8,534 nt of DNA from GCA-002712965 sp913048525 (GCA_913048525.1 CAJWWP010000057.1:1-8534), one strand, 5' to 3'. Shown: positions 1 to 5,421, counted from the first letter of the stretch. Notes: generated from the letters alone by a model not told the origin. A program made the numbers and translations.

Positions 1-345
1 ATTAAATCTGACCTTTTGATGGCCTTTGAGTACGAGTATCCCGGATCTTCAACAGAAGTGTTGATAGACACTGACGAATTCACTGCAGTTTGTCCTTGGA
101 CAGGACTACCCGATTTCGGAACTCTCAAAGTGCGCTATTTGCCAAACACTCTATGTATAGAACTCAAATCCCTAAAATACTACTTACTCTCATTTACTGG
201 AGTCGGAATTGTCCAAGAACACGCCGCAAACATAATTTTGAACGACCTGAAAAATATCTGTGATCCTATTAGTCTGTCCGTTGAATTAGATTACAAAATT
301 AGGGGCGGCCTTCATACCACCGTAACGGCAACCTATGAGAAGTGA
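1..345 (+). CDS. queF: NADPH-dependent 7-cyano-7-deazaguanine reductase (preQ0 reductase), short QueF type; 5' end probably outside window
   Basis: QueF reduces the nitrile of preQ0 to the aminomethyl group of preQ1, the base later inserted into tRNA on the queuosine pathway; it is a cytosolic T-fold enzyme. Counting from the TTG at 16, Cys26 in the CPWTG segment is the expected thioimide-forming nucleophile and Asp33 (LPDF) the expected proton donor. ELKSLK (49-54) is the QueF family signature, and RGG near residues 96-98 matches the family's C-terminal end. The position that is His in the Bacillus-type HE pair is Gln67, followed by Glu68 and His69. The frame is open to base 1, and neither the TTG at 16 nor the ATG at 19 has a ribosome binding site. 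Family members usually have about 15-40 more N-terminal residues, so the real start is probably upstream. The stop lies 6 nt before queC, the preceding enzyme of the pathway, which strongly supports the call. Confidence 0.9.
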   Translation: MKSDLLMAFEYEYPGSSTEVLIDTDEFTAVCPWTGLPDFGTLKVRYLPNTLCIELKSLKYYLLSFTGVGIVQEHAANIILNDLKNICDPISLSVELDYKIRGGLHTTVTATYEK

Positions 346-351
346 GACCTA

Positions 352-1083
352 ATGTCTTCCTATGGAGTAACTTTGTTATCGGGAGGCCTAGACTCAACCA
401 CGGTAACGTGTCTGGCAAAGAGTCAAGTAGACAATTTGTTCTCCATTACTTTTTATTATGGGCAAACCCATAGCAAAGAAGTGGAATGCGCTAAACGCAT
501 TGCTGATTTCCTAAAGCTTAACCATAAATTGATGGATATTTCTTTCTTAGGTGAAATCGCATGGTACTCAGCTCTGACAAACCCCGAGAGATTCCCAATA
601 CCCAAGCGTACCTCGCAGAGTAACCTTGGATTTGGCGTTCCAATAACCTACGTACCTCTAAGGAACACAATTTTTCTTTCCCTGGCCGCAGCCTACCTAG
701 AAAGCTCTATCTTAAAAGCAATTGAGATAGATGGAGAGAAGCCGAACATGATCCAGGCAAACATATTTATGGCTCCAAACGCCATAGACTACAGCGGATA
801 CCCTGATTGCAGACCCGAGTTCTACGAAAAAGCAGTGGAAACATTGAACGAGGGAAGCAAGATTTCCCAGTCCTACGGTATAGACTTTGAGGTTCAGACA
901 CCGATCATCACAATGTCGAAAGCTGAAATAGCTAGAATGGCAGTTCAAATCGAGGCCCCAATACATCTAACTTGGAGTTGCTATCAAGGAAACGACCGTC
1001 CCTGTGGAACTTGTGACAGCTGTATATTGAGAGCGAAAGGATTTGAAGAAGCTGGTATAAAAGATCCTACGTTAATCGAATAA
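352..1083 (+). CDS. queC: 7-cyano-7-deazaguanine synthase (preQ0 synthase)
   Basis: QueC converts 7-carboxy-7-deazaguanine, ammonia and ATP to preQ0, the substrate of the adjacent queF product. The 243-residue protein shows the PP-loop ATP pyrophosphatase motif SGGLDST at 10-16 and the QueC segment VPLRN at 101-105. DYSGYPDCRPEFY at 146-158 is also characteristic. A C-terminal zinc site is formed by Cys210, Cys218, Cys221 and Cys224 (pattern C-x7-C-x2-C-x2-C). Residues about 122-137, just before the DYSGYPDC block, look roughly ten residues longer than in the QueC proteins I remember, and the usual GVNA is APNA. The ATG start follows queF by 6 nt; the purine-rich end of queF gives a weak ribosome binding site, so translational coupling is likely. 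No terminator is visible after the stop. The function call is very secure. Confidence 0.97.
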   Translation: MSSYGVTLLSGGLDSTTVTCLAKSQVDNLFSITFYYGQTHSKEVECAKRIADFLKLNHKLMDISFLGEIAWYSALTNPERFPIPKRTSQSNLGFGVPITYVPLRNTIFLSLAAAYLESSILKAIEIDGEKPNMIQANIFMAPNAIDYSGYPDCRPEFYEKAVETLNEGSKISQSYGIDFEVQTPIITMSKAEIARMAVQIEAPIHLTWSCYQGNDRPCGTCDSCILRAKGFEEAGIKDPTLIE

Positions 1084-1173
1084 CAAGGGTGTTGTAGCAC
1101 AGCTCACACTGTTCAGTTAAACTACCATTCGCCCACACATATGAACCTAATAAGTAATAGAACTGTCCTATAC

Positions 1174-1180
1174 AGGGAGG
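1174..1180 (+). promoter_or_regulatory. Strong ribosome binding site of the FAH-family gene
   Basis: AGGGAGG lies 6 nt before the ATG at 1187. It is the strongest Shine-Dalgarno match in the first part of the window and fixes the start of the FAH-family gene. In the rest of the 103-nt gap after queC I see no convincing promoter or terminator. Read-through from queC therefore cannot be excluded. Confidence 0.8.
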
Positions 1181-1186
1181 ATACTA

Positions 1187-1957
1187 ATGACGACGTACGC
1201 ACGGTATATTGCAAATGGAGCTGTGACCCATGGAATTCTAGATGGAGATGTTCTTAAGGAAATTTCAAATTCACCTTTGAGGGATCACTCTGAAACGGGA
1301 AATACCCACTCAGTTTCAGACGTTACGCTGCTTTCACCTACAGAACCCAGCAAGGTAGTGGCTATAGGTCTTAACTACAAAAGCCACTTAGGGGGAAGAC
1401 CAGGTCCTAAAGCTCCAGAACCTTTTCTAAAAGCACCTACAACGGTAATAGCCCAGAACGAGGATATAGTGATACCGAAAGTGGCGCTGGATGAGGGGGT
1501 AAAAATACAGCCTGAGGCCGAATTAGCCCTTGTGATCGGAAAGGAATGTAAGGGTGCCACTCAGAGTGATGCGCTGGATTATGTTTTCGCTTATACATGT
1601 GGTAACGACGTTTCAGCCAGGGATTGGCAACAAAACGATTTGCAGTGGGCAAGAGCAAAATCTTCTGATACTTTCGGCCCCATAGGTCCGTGGATGACTA
1701 CAGATTTAGATCCCACAAACATTCAGGTAATATGCCGGATCAACGGTGAAGAGAAACAAAATCAAAACACATCCGATCTTTTGCATCCGGTAACCAAAAT
1801 AATCGAATACGTTAGCGCTGTGATAACTCTGAATCCAGGTGATGTAATAATGACCGGAACACCAGGAACACCTGGGGACATACATCCCGGGGATGTTGTA
1901 GAAGTGGAAATCAGTGGTGTGGGGGTTCTTAGAAACCCAGTAGTTGCGGGTTCATAA
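1187..1957 (+). CDS. Fumarylacetoacetate hydrolase (FAH) family protein
   Basis: The FAH superfamily comprises metal-dependent cytosolic hydrolases, decarboxylases and isomerases acting on beta-diketo or oxo-enol acids such as acylpyruvates and aromatic ring-cleavage products. The 256-residue protein has a small N-terminal part followed by the catalytic fold. GLNYKSH (61-67) carries the usual His. Glu110 and Glu112 (PEAELALVIG) and Asp141 (GNDVSARD) are the expected Mg2+/Mn2+ ligands. Lys158 in AKSSDTFGPIGPW and TGTPG (223-227) complete the active-site signature, and the end ISGVGVLRNPV is typical. In the TGTP loop a 9-bp tandem repeat (1856-1873) gives Gly-Thr-Pro twice where many relatives have an AGVG-like sequence; the loop length is unchanged. 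No aromatic-degradation genes are nearby, so the substrate cannot be inferred. Acylpyruvase, oxaloacetate decarboxylase-like and HpcE-like activities are all possible. Confidence 0.93.
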   Translation: MTTYARYIANGAVTHGILDGDVLKEISNSPLRDHSETGNTHSVSDVTLLSPTEPSKVVAIGLNYKSHLGGRPGPKAPEPFLKAPTTVIAQNEDIVIPKVALDEGVKIQPEAELALVIGKECKGATQSDALDYVFAYTCGNDVSARDWQQNDLQWARAKSSDTFGPIGPWMTTDLDPTNIQVICRINGEEKQNQNTSDLLHPVTKIIEYVSAVITLNPGDVIMTGTPGTPGDIHPGDVVEVEISGVGVLRNPVVAGS

Positions 1958-1984
1958 AGCCTAAAGAATCAAATGTTAGCAACA

Positions 1985-2014
1985 GGAGATGGGATATTTT
2001 TTTATTCCATCTCC
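1985..2014. terminator. Long hairpin between convergent FAH and ccdA genes, probable transcription-end structure
   Basis: Bases 1985-1996 (GGAGATGGGATA) pair with 2003-2014 (TATTCCATCTCC), giving 12 bp with one G-U pair. The loop is six T. The hairpin lies between the two stop codons (1957 plus, 2024 minus), where a terminator for both genes is expected. The T run is in the loop rather than after the stem, and neither strand has a U-tract downstream. It is therefore not a textbook intrinsic terminator. Confidence 0.55.
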
Positions 2015-2023
2015 CAAACTAAG

Positions 2024-2755
2024 TTACGAAATTAGCTGATCCAATCGAAGTTCAAGAATTACCCTGCCGTCCCCCACCAGCCAGTACCATATAAGATAGA
2101 TGCCTGCTCCCAACATGGCTATTTTCCCTAAAATATCCACGTAAACGGTCGCCCTAGAAATAATTCGAGAAAGAGAGTTTTCAAAAAACAATGCTGACAT
2201 AGTGACTCCCGTCATCACAAGCCCCATCCCCAGACTATATGAAAGTGATCCGAGAACTACATCCAGAAAAGTACCAACCGTCAATCCCGACCCCACCACT
2301 ATGCCAATGGCTGCCAGAAATATGGGAAGTGCACAACTCACCGAAGCCAACGCATAAGCAATGCCAAACAAAAAAGTGCTAGGGACATCGGTCAAAGCGC
2401 CAACTTCAAAACCGGATAATCCTGGTAAAGCGAAGGTTCTCTTATGGTATAGCATCCAAAGCGCGACTAAGGTAATTCCGATACCTACACCAAGTCCTAA
2501 AAAGGGAAGAAATGGGGCGATGAATTTGCCACCGATAGCCAGGATCAACCCTAGCGATCCGAAAACGGTGACGAACCCAAGTGTTACCGCCACCCCTCTA
2601 GAGAGGCCCCTAATCACTAGCCTTATAACACCATCTGTTCCCGATATAGATCCAACCTGATACCCAACGTAAGCCGGGAACATGGCCATACCGCAGGGAT
2701 TAAATGCAGCAATAATGCCGGCAGTGAAAGCAAAATATATGGGTATGTTCAACAA
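2024..2755 (-). CDS. ccdA: CcdA/DsbD-family membrane thiol-disulfide transporter (cytochrome c biogenesis protein CcdA-like)
   Basis: CcdA-like proteins carry electrons from cytoplasmic thioredoxin across the membrane through a cysteine pair, to reduce extracytoplasmic partners in cytochrome c maturation or disulfide repair. The 243-residue protein is almost wholly hydrophobic, with about six membrane segments (roughly 4-30, 52-80, 84-103, 126-152, 160-187, 205-227). The two expected redox cysteines are Cys21 in NPCG (first segment) and Cys141 in SCALP (fourth segment). The start is a TTG at 2755-2753 on the minus strand, chosen because AGGAAA sits about 5-7 nt before it and the next in-frame ATG falls after the essential NPC motif. 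It is convergent with the FAH gene and divergent from the siroheme reductase. No thioredoxin-like, ResA-like or CcsB gene is in the window, so the physiological partner is unknown. Confidence 0.88.
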   Translation of the reverse strand: MLNIPIYFAFTAGIIAAFNPCGMAMFPAYVGYQVGSISGTDGVIRLVIRGLSRGVAVTLGFVTVFGSLGLILAIGGKFIAPFLPFLGLGVGIGITLVALWMLYHKRTFALPGLSGFEVGALTDVPSTFLFGIAYALASVSCALPIFLAAIGIVVGSGLTVGTFLDVVLGSLSYSLGMGLVMTGVTMSALFFENSLSRIISRATVYVDILGKIAMLGAGIYLIWYWLVGDGRVILELRLDQLIS

Positions 2756-2761
2756 AGATAT

Positions 2762-2766
2762 TTCCT
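2762..2766 (-). promoter_or_regulatory. Ribosome binding site supporting the TTG start of ccdA
   Basis: On the minus strand AGGAA (2766-2762) precedes the TTG at 2755 by 6 nt. It decides for the TTG start, since no ATG is available before the NPCG motif. Confidence 0.6.
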
Positions 2767-2803
2767 AGATTAATTTGATGATTTATTCTTAATTAACTCA
2801 ACC

Positions 2804-2833
2804 ATTATACTTACTCTTTTGTGCCTAACTTAA
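2804..2833 (-). promoter_or_regulatory. Candidate promoter of ccdA
   Basis: The minus strand carries a perfect TATAAT at 2809-2804. A weak TTAAGT (2833-2828) lies 18 nt upstream as the possible -35. The implied start near 2797 would leave a leader of about 40 nt. The -35 candidate directly abuts the TTGACA of the divergent reductase promoter (2834-2839). The -10 is good and the -35 poor, so confidence is moderate. Confidence 0.4.
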
Positions 2834-2862
2834 TTGACAGCCATGCCTGTGATTGCTAGAGT
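2834..2862 (+). promoter_or_regulatory. Candidate sigma-70-type promoter of the nitrite/sulfite reductase gene
   Basis: A perfect -35 hexamer TTGACA (2834-2839) is followed after exactly 17 nt by TAGAGT (2857-2862), which matches 4 of 6 bases of the -10 consensus. The implied start near 2869 leaves a leader of about 120 nt before the ATG at 2989. A 7-bp inverted repeat brackets the -10 (separate entry), suggesting regulated transcription. Confidence 0.55.
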
Positions 2863-2874
2863 AAATCGCAATCA
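2850..2874. promoter_or_regulatory. Operator-like inverted repeat around the reductase -10
   Basis: TGATTGC (2850-2856) and GCAATCA (2868-2874) are perfect inverted arms separated by 11 nt, and can be extended outward by one G-U and one T-A pair. The spacer contains the candidate -10, and the right arm covers the predicted transcription start, a typical place for a repressor site. The regulator is not identified. Confidence 0.45.
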
Positions 2875-2951
2875 TAGTGGGTGGTGATTTACTATGGTAC
2901 CGGTTAGCTGACGTTAATGGACCGAATCAAGTGAATATCTACCATAGTGGG
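2873..2951 (+). repeat. Three copies of the CATAGT motif in the reductase leader (two direct, one inverted)
   Basis: CATAGTGGG occurs at 2873-2881 and again at 2943-2951, exactly 70 bp apart. The inverted copy ACTATGGTA (2891-2899) is perfectly complementary to TACCATAGT (2940-2948), so a 9-bp stem with a long loop is possible in the leader RNA. By a rough estimate one 9-bp repeat in a 215-nt gap is expected about 0.1 times by chance. Two sharing the same core is therefore notable. It may be a binding site or a leader RNA structure. Confidence 0.4.
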
Positions 2952-2975
2952 AATGGTTGGCGAATGATCGATGGC

Positions 2976-2980
2976 AGGAG
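2976..2980 (+). promoter_or_regulatory. Ribosome binding site deciding the reductase start
   Basis: AGGAG at 2976-2980 lies 8 nt before the ATG at 2989. The in-frame ATG at 2971 has no such site in front and would place the AGGAG inside the gene. The shorter protein is therefore preferred. Confidence 0.65.
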
Positions 2981-2988
2981 ATTTAAAC

Positions 2989-4746
2989 ATGACTACTGCT
3001 GAATGGCAGCCCAAAACACCGGGAATTCTTGAGATACTCCCCGAAGAAATTGTCGACTTTGAAAAACAGGTTGCCCGATTTCAAGCGGGAGAATGGAATC
3101 CAAACGACTTTATGGCCTACCGCCTAAGACAGGGAGTATACGGTCAGAGACAAGCTGAATCACAAATGATGAGAATAAAGGCGCCCTTTGGCGGCATTAA
3201 CGCTGACCAGATGGATACATTGGGGATATTGGCCGAAAAATATGCTCCCCTTGGCAGGGGGCATGTAACGACTAGGGAGAATTTCCAGTTTCACCACATC
3301 CCACTAGAAGTAACTCCGGAAATAATGAGAATGATAGGGGATGTTGGATTATCAACAAGAGAGGCGTGCGGGAATACCGTTAGGAATGTTACCGGTTCTC
3401 CAATGGCTGGAGTTAACCCAGACGAACCATTTGATGTGACTCCTTATGCTGCGGCATACGCTAGATATTTCGTCAGACACCCATTCACTCAATCACTACC
3501 GAGAAAGTTTAAAACCTCTTTTTCTGATAGTGACGAAGACTATGCCATTTCCGCAATCCACGATATGGGATTCATCCCCAAGATGAGAGACGGCAAAAGG
3601 GGATTCAAAATGGTTACCGGTGGTGGTACATCGATAATGCCGAGAATTGGGCAAGCATTGTTTGAATTCGTCCCCGTTGAAGAATATATAAAGGTTACTG
3701 AAGCTGTCATACGGATATTTCACAAGACTGATGAGTTACGTAAAAACCGTATGAAGGCACGAATTAAATTTTATATAGACCGAATTGGAATGGACGAATT
3801 CAGGACTCAGGTGGAAGAAGAATTAAAGGGAGAATGGGCAAAGAAGTCCTTTGATCCAACACCTTTACTTTTTATTGAGGATGAATCTAAGGACGCTCCC
3901 TCACTAAAAGGCAATTATAGAACCGGTTCAAGCAAGGAATTTGATAGGTGGGAGGACTCAAACGTCAGAGCGCAAAAGCAAGAAGGATATAGAGTAGTCA
4001 CAGTTAAACTGCCACTAGGTGATGTGGATGCTAATCAATTCCATCAAATAGCTGAAATGTCGCGAAAATACGCAGGGGGCAGGATGCGTCTTAGCCACCA
4101 GCAAAATCTTGCATTTAGATGGGTTCCTGGTGAGGCTCTCTACGAAGTGTGGGAAACGCTAAATGAAATTGGGCTGGGAGACCCAGGGGCTCATGAAATT
4201 ACAGATATAGTCTCATGCCCTGGAACCGATAGCTGCAAACTGGGAATCACATCTTCTATGGGATTGGGCAGCGCGATAAGTGAAATGGTGGAATCGATGG
4301 ACACCAGTGACCCACTGATCCGCAAAATGCATATAAAAATGTCAGGCTGCCCAAATGGATGTGGGCAACATCACATAGGCGATATCGGATTCCATGGTGC
4401 TGCTGCTAAGGGCCCGGGGGGACAAATACCAGCATATGAATTATTTTTGGGTGGTAGCTTTGACGGTGGAGACACCCGAATAGGTCAACGTGTGAAGACA
4501 AAAATACCAGCAAAGCGTGTTCCTGAAGCTATAGGTAAAATACTGTCCCACTACAAGGCTGATAGAAAAGAGGGAGAGGAATTCAAGGAGTACGTAGCTA
4601 GAGTGGGAGCGGAGAACATCGAACCCATACTGGAAGAATTCAAGAACCTTCCAGAGCTTAATCGAGACTCACTTCAGTATTACATGGATTGGACAAAAAC
4701 TGTGAAATACGAGTTAGAGCGTGGCGAAGGAGAGTGTGCAGTGTAA
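2989..4746 (+). CDS. Nitrite/sulfite reductase, siroheme and [4Fe-4S] (ferredoxin-type)
   Basis: This enzyme performs a six-electron reduction of sulfite to sulfide or nitrite to ammonia at a siroheme coupled to a [4Fe-4S] cluster, usually taking electrons from ferredoxin. The 585-residue protein (start at 2989) has the two-repeat layout of the family. The first ferredoxin-like half contains TTRENFQFHH (94-103) and STREACGNTVRNVTGSP (122-138), residues that line the siroheme. The second half has the related RLSHQQNLAFRW (367-378). Four cluster cysteines are present: Cys410 and Cys416 (C-x5-C), then Cys454 and Cys458 (C-x3-C). The 38-residue step between the pairs is close to that in E. coli sulfite reductase. 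The C-terminal GEGECAV is a mark I associate with a bacterial subgroup annotated 'nitrite/sulfite reductase'. RNVTGSP leans toward NirA-like enzymes, but sequence alone does not decide between sulfite and nitrite. The gene is followed by a strong terminator. Confidence 0.93.
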   Translation: MTTAEWQPKTPGILEILPEEIVDFEKQVARFQAGEWNPNDFMAYRLRQGVYGQRQAESQMMRIKAPFGGINADQMDTLGILAEKYAPLGRGHVTTRENFQFHHIPLEVTPEIMRMIGDVGLSTREACGNTVRNVTGSPMAGVNPDEPFDVTPYAAAYARYFVRHPFTQSLPRKFKTSFSDSDEDYAISAIHDMGFIPKMRDGKRGFKMVTGGGTSIMPRIGQALFEFVPVEEYIKVTEAVIRIFHKTDELRKNRMKARIKFYIDRIGMDEFRTQVEEELKGEWAKKSFDPTPLLFIEDESKDAPSLKGNYRTGSSKEFDRWEDSNVRAQKQEGYRVVTVKLPLGDVDANQFHQIAEMSRKYAGGRMRLSHQQNLAFRWVPGEALYEVWETLNEIGLGDPGAHEITDIVSCPGTDSCKLGITSSMGLGSAISEMVESMDTSDPLIRKMHIKMSGCPNGCGQHHIGDIGFHGAAAKGPGGQIPAYELFLGGSFDGGDTRIGQRVKTKIPAKRVPEAIGKILSHYKADRKEGEEFKEYVARVGAENIEPILEEFKNLPELNRDSLQYYMDWTKTVKYELERGEGECAV

Positions 4747-4771
4747 ACAGCTGCAAAATCCTAGAGTTGCC

Positions 4772-4807
4772 AAAAATGCAGGCCTTTTTCTGGGCCTGTA
4801 TTTTTTT
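4772..4807. terminator. Bidirectional intrinsic terminator between the reductase gene and the small membrane-protein gene
   Basis: ATGCAGGCC (4776-4784) pairs with GGCCTGTAT (4793-4801), 9 bp with one G-U pair and an 8-nt loop. On the plus strand the stem runs into seven T (4801-4807). On the minus strand the A-run at 4772-4776 gives a U-tract. It lies 29 nt after the reductase stop and just beyond the stop of the convergent gene, so it can end both transcripts. Confidence 0.85.
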
Positions 4808-4833
4808 GCGCAACTATCTCTGTTACTTCAGTA

Positions 4834-5139
4834 TTACCGAGATTTCCTGCCCAAGAAAAACACAAGATATGTTCCCAAAAATGCAACCAGTGTCAACCAT
4901 GCAAACAAGGGGAACCTTGTGACCAAAAACAAAATCCCCATCACAGCTGACACAATCATCAGTTTTAGAGGGGACACAAGCCCAAACCTTCTCCCTACAC
5001 TTTGACCAATCCAAATCTTCAGGTCCTGTAGTATAGGGTTTTCTGGCTGGGGAAGATTTTTAGGCGGCTCGGGAAGCTCTCCAGAATCCTCCAAGATTTT
5101 TTCAATCTCATCTTCATATTTTTCAGACTTATCTGACAT
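4834..5139 (-). CDS. Small hypothetical membrane protein with two transmembrane helices
   Basis: I do not recognise this 101-residue protein. The N-terminal half is soluble and highly charged: residues 1-22 are rich in Glu, Asp and Lys and could be helical, followed by a proline-rich linker (23-35). Two hydrophobic helices follow, about 57-74 and 77-96, joined by a very short turn. Arg50-Arg51 before the first helix and Arg98-Lys-Ser-Arg at the end suggest, by the positive-inside rule, that both termini are cytoplasmic. The start at 5139 is chosen because AGGGG (5150-5146) lies 6 nt upstream. An in-frame ATG at 5220 would add 27 residues without hydrophobic or charged pattern, and would begin at or before the predicted transcription start. 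It has its own promoter candidate and shares a terminator with the reductase gene. That it is a real gene is fairly secure; its function is unknown. Confidence 0.75.
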   Translation of the reverse strand: MSDKSEKYEDEIEKILEDSGELPEPPKNLPQPENPILQDLKIWIGQSVGRRFGLVSPLKLMIVSAVMGILFLVTRFPLFAWLTLVAFLGTYLVFFLGRKSR

Positions 5140-5200
5140 CTCTATCCCCTGATTAGTGAATAGATAATTCCTGAAACGCAGGCCTGTGAAGCACCATTCA

Positions 5201-5232
5201 ACAACCGATCCTAATGACAAACGATCCTAATA
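5201..5232. repeat. Two tandem 16-bp repeats upstream of the small membrane-protein gene
   Basis: Bases 5201-5216 and 5217-5232 are two adjacent copies matching at 14 of 16 positions, with the identical core CGATCCTAAT. Read on the minus strand each copy contains TAGGAT, a -10-like hexamer, and the right-hand copy is correctly spaced from a TTGACA. The repeat may be a duplicated promoter element or a pair of regulator sites. Confidence 0.6.
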
Positions 5233-5252
5233 AGGAAACTGCCCGGTGTCAA
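5224..5252 (-). promoter_or_regulatory. Candidate promoter of the small membrane-protein gene
   Basis: On the minus strand a perfect TTGACA (5252-5247) is followed after 17 nt by TAGGAT (5229-5224), 4 of 6 matches to the -10 consensus. The predicted start near 5217 leaves a leader of about 78 nt to the ATG at 5139. The -10 lies in one unit of the 16-bp tandem repeat. Confidence 0.5.
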
Positions 5253-5256
5253 CATT

Positions 5257-5266
5257 GTCAATTGAC
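5257..5266. repeat. Perfect 10-bp palindrome GTCAATTGAC
   Basis: GTCAATTGAC reads the same on both strands. It lies just upstream of the -35 (5247-5252) of the small membrane-protein promoter, and a further GTCAA half lies at 5248-5252. It could be a dimeric regulator site, but a 10-bp palindrome is short enough to arise by chance. Confidence 0.25.
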
Positions 5267-5292
5267 CATCAGAAAAATAACTAGGAGTGATT

Positions 5293-5332
5293 TTGTTATT
5301 AGGGTTCTCTAATTCCTCTTGTTTAATAACGA
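5293..5332. repeat. Inverted repeat in the gap before tig
   Basis: GTTATTA (5295-5301) and TAATAAC (5324-5330) are perfect 7-bp inverted arms, extendable by a T-G and a T-A pair to 5293 and 5332. It is AT-rich and lies about 50 nt upstream of the tig -10. It has no U-tract of its own that would make it a terminator. It might be a regulator site or a chance structure. Confidence 0.3.
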
Positions 5333-5379
5333 TCAACGTAGACCATCGAAGAACTCAGAATAGCTATCCCCAAGCTGAG

Positions 5380-5388
5380 TGATATAAT
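5380..5388 (+). promoter_or_regulatory. Extended -10 promoter of the tig-clpP-clpX operon
   Basis: TGATATAAT is a perfect TATAAT (5383-5388) preceded by the TGn extension. No good -35 is present (TAGCTA at 5361-5366 is the best), as is normal for extended -10 promoters. The predicted start near 5395 leaves a leader of about 38 nt. An inverted repeat ACTCAG/CTGAGT (5353-5358, 5375-5380) touches the -10 and could be an operator. Confidence 0.6.
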
Positions 5389-5421
5389 TGCCACGGCTGT
5401 TTCATAAAAGTTTTGTCCGTT

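Noticed and set aside
1084..1173. Possible promoter for the FAH gene (TTGTAG near 1092, TATGAA near 1140).
   Set aside because: No pair of hexamers has acceptable spacing and similarity, so I do not call one.
2971..2988. ATG at 2971 as the reductase start, six residues longer.
   Set aside because: No ribosome binding site precedes it, and a good AGGAG lies 8 nt before the in-frame ATG at 2989. Not fully excluded.
2843..3002. Chain of very short open frames (ATG at 2843, 2894, 2917, 2953 and 2964) in the reductase upstream region, possible leader peptides.
   Set aside because: They encode 4 to 14 residues, lack ribosome binding sites, and the longest starts upstream of the predicted transcript start.
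4689..5005. Plus-strand open frames across the reductase 3' end and the terminator.
   Set aside because: They overlap the reductase and run through the terminator hairpin antisense to the better supported minus-strand gene. No ribosome binding site or coherent protein pattern.
5140..5220. N-terminal extension of the small membrane protein to an ATG at 5220.
   Set aside because: The extra 27 residues show no family-like pattern, and the AGGGG before 5139 fits the shorter form. The ATG at 5220 also falls at or before the predicted transcript start.
5295..5330. GGTTC-like T-arm sequence near 5303 suggested a tRNA before tig.
   Set aside because: No matching T-stem, acceptor stem, D-arm or anticodon arm can be formed around it.
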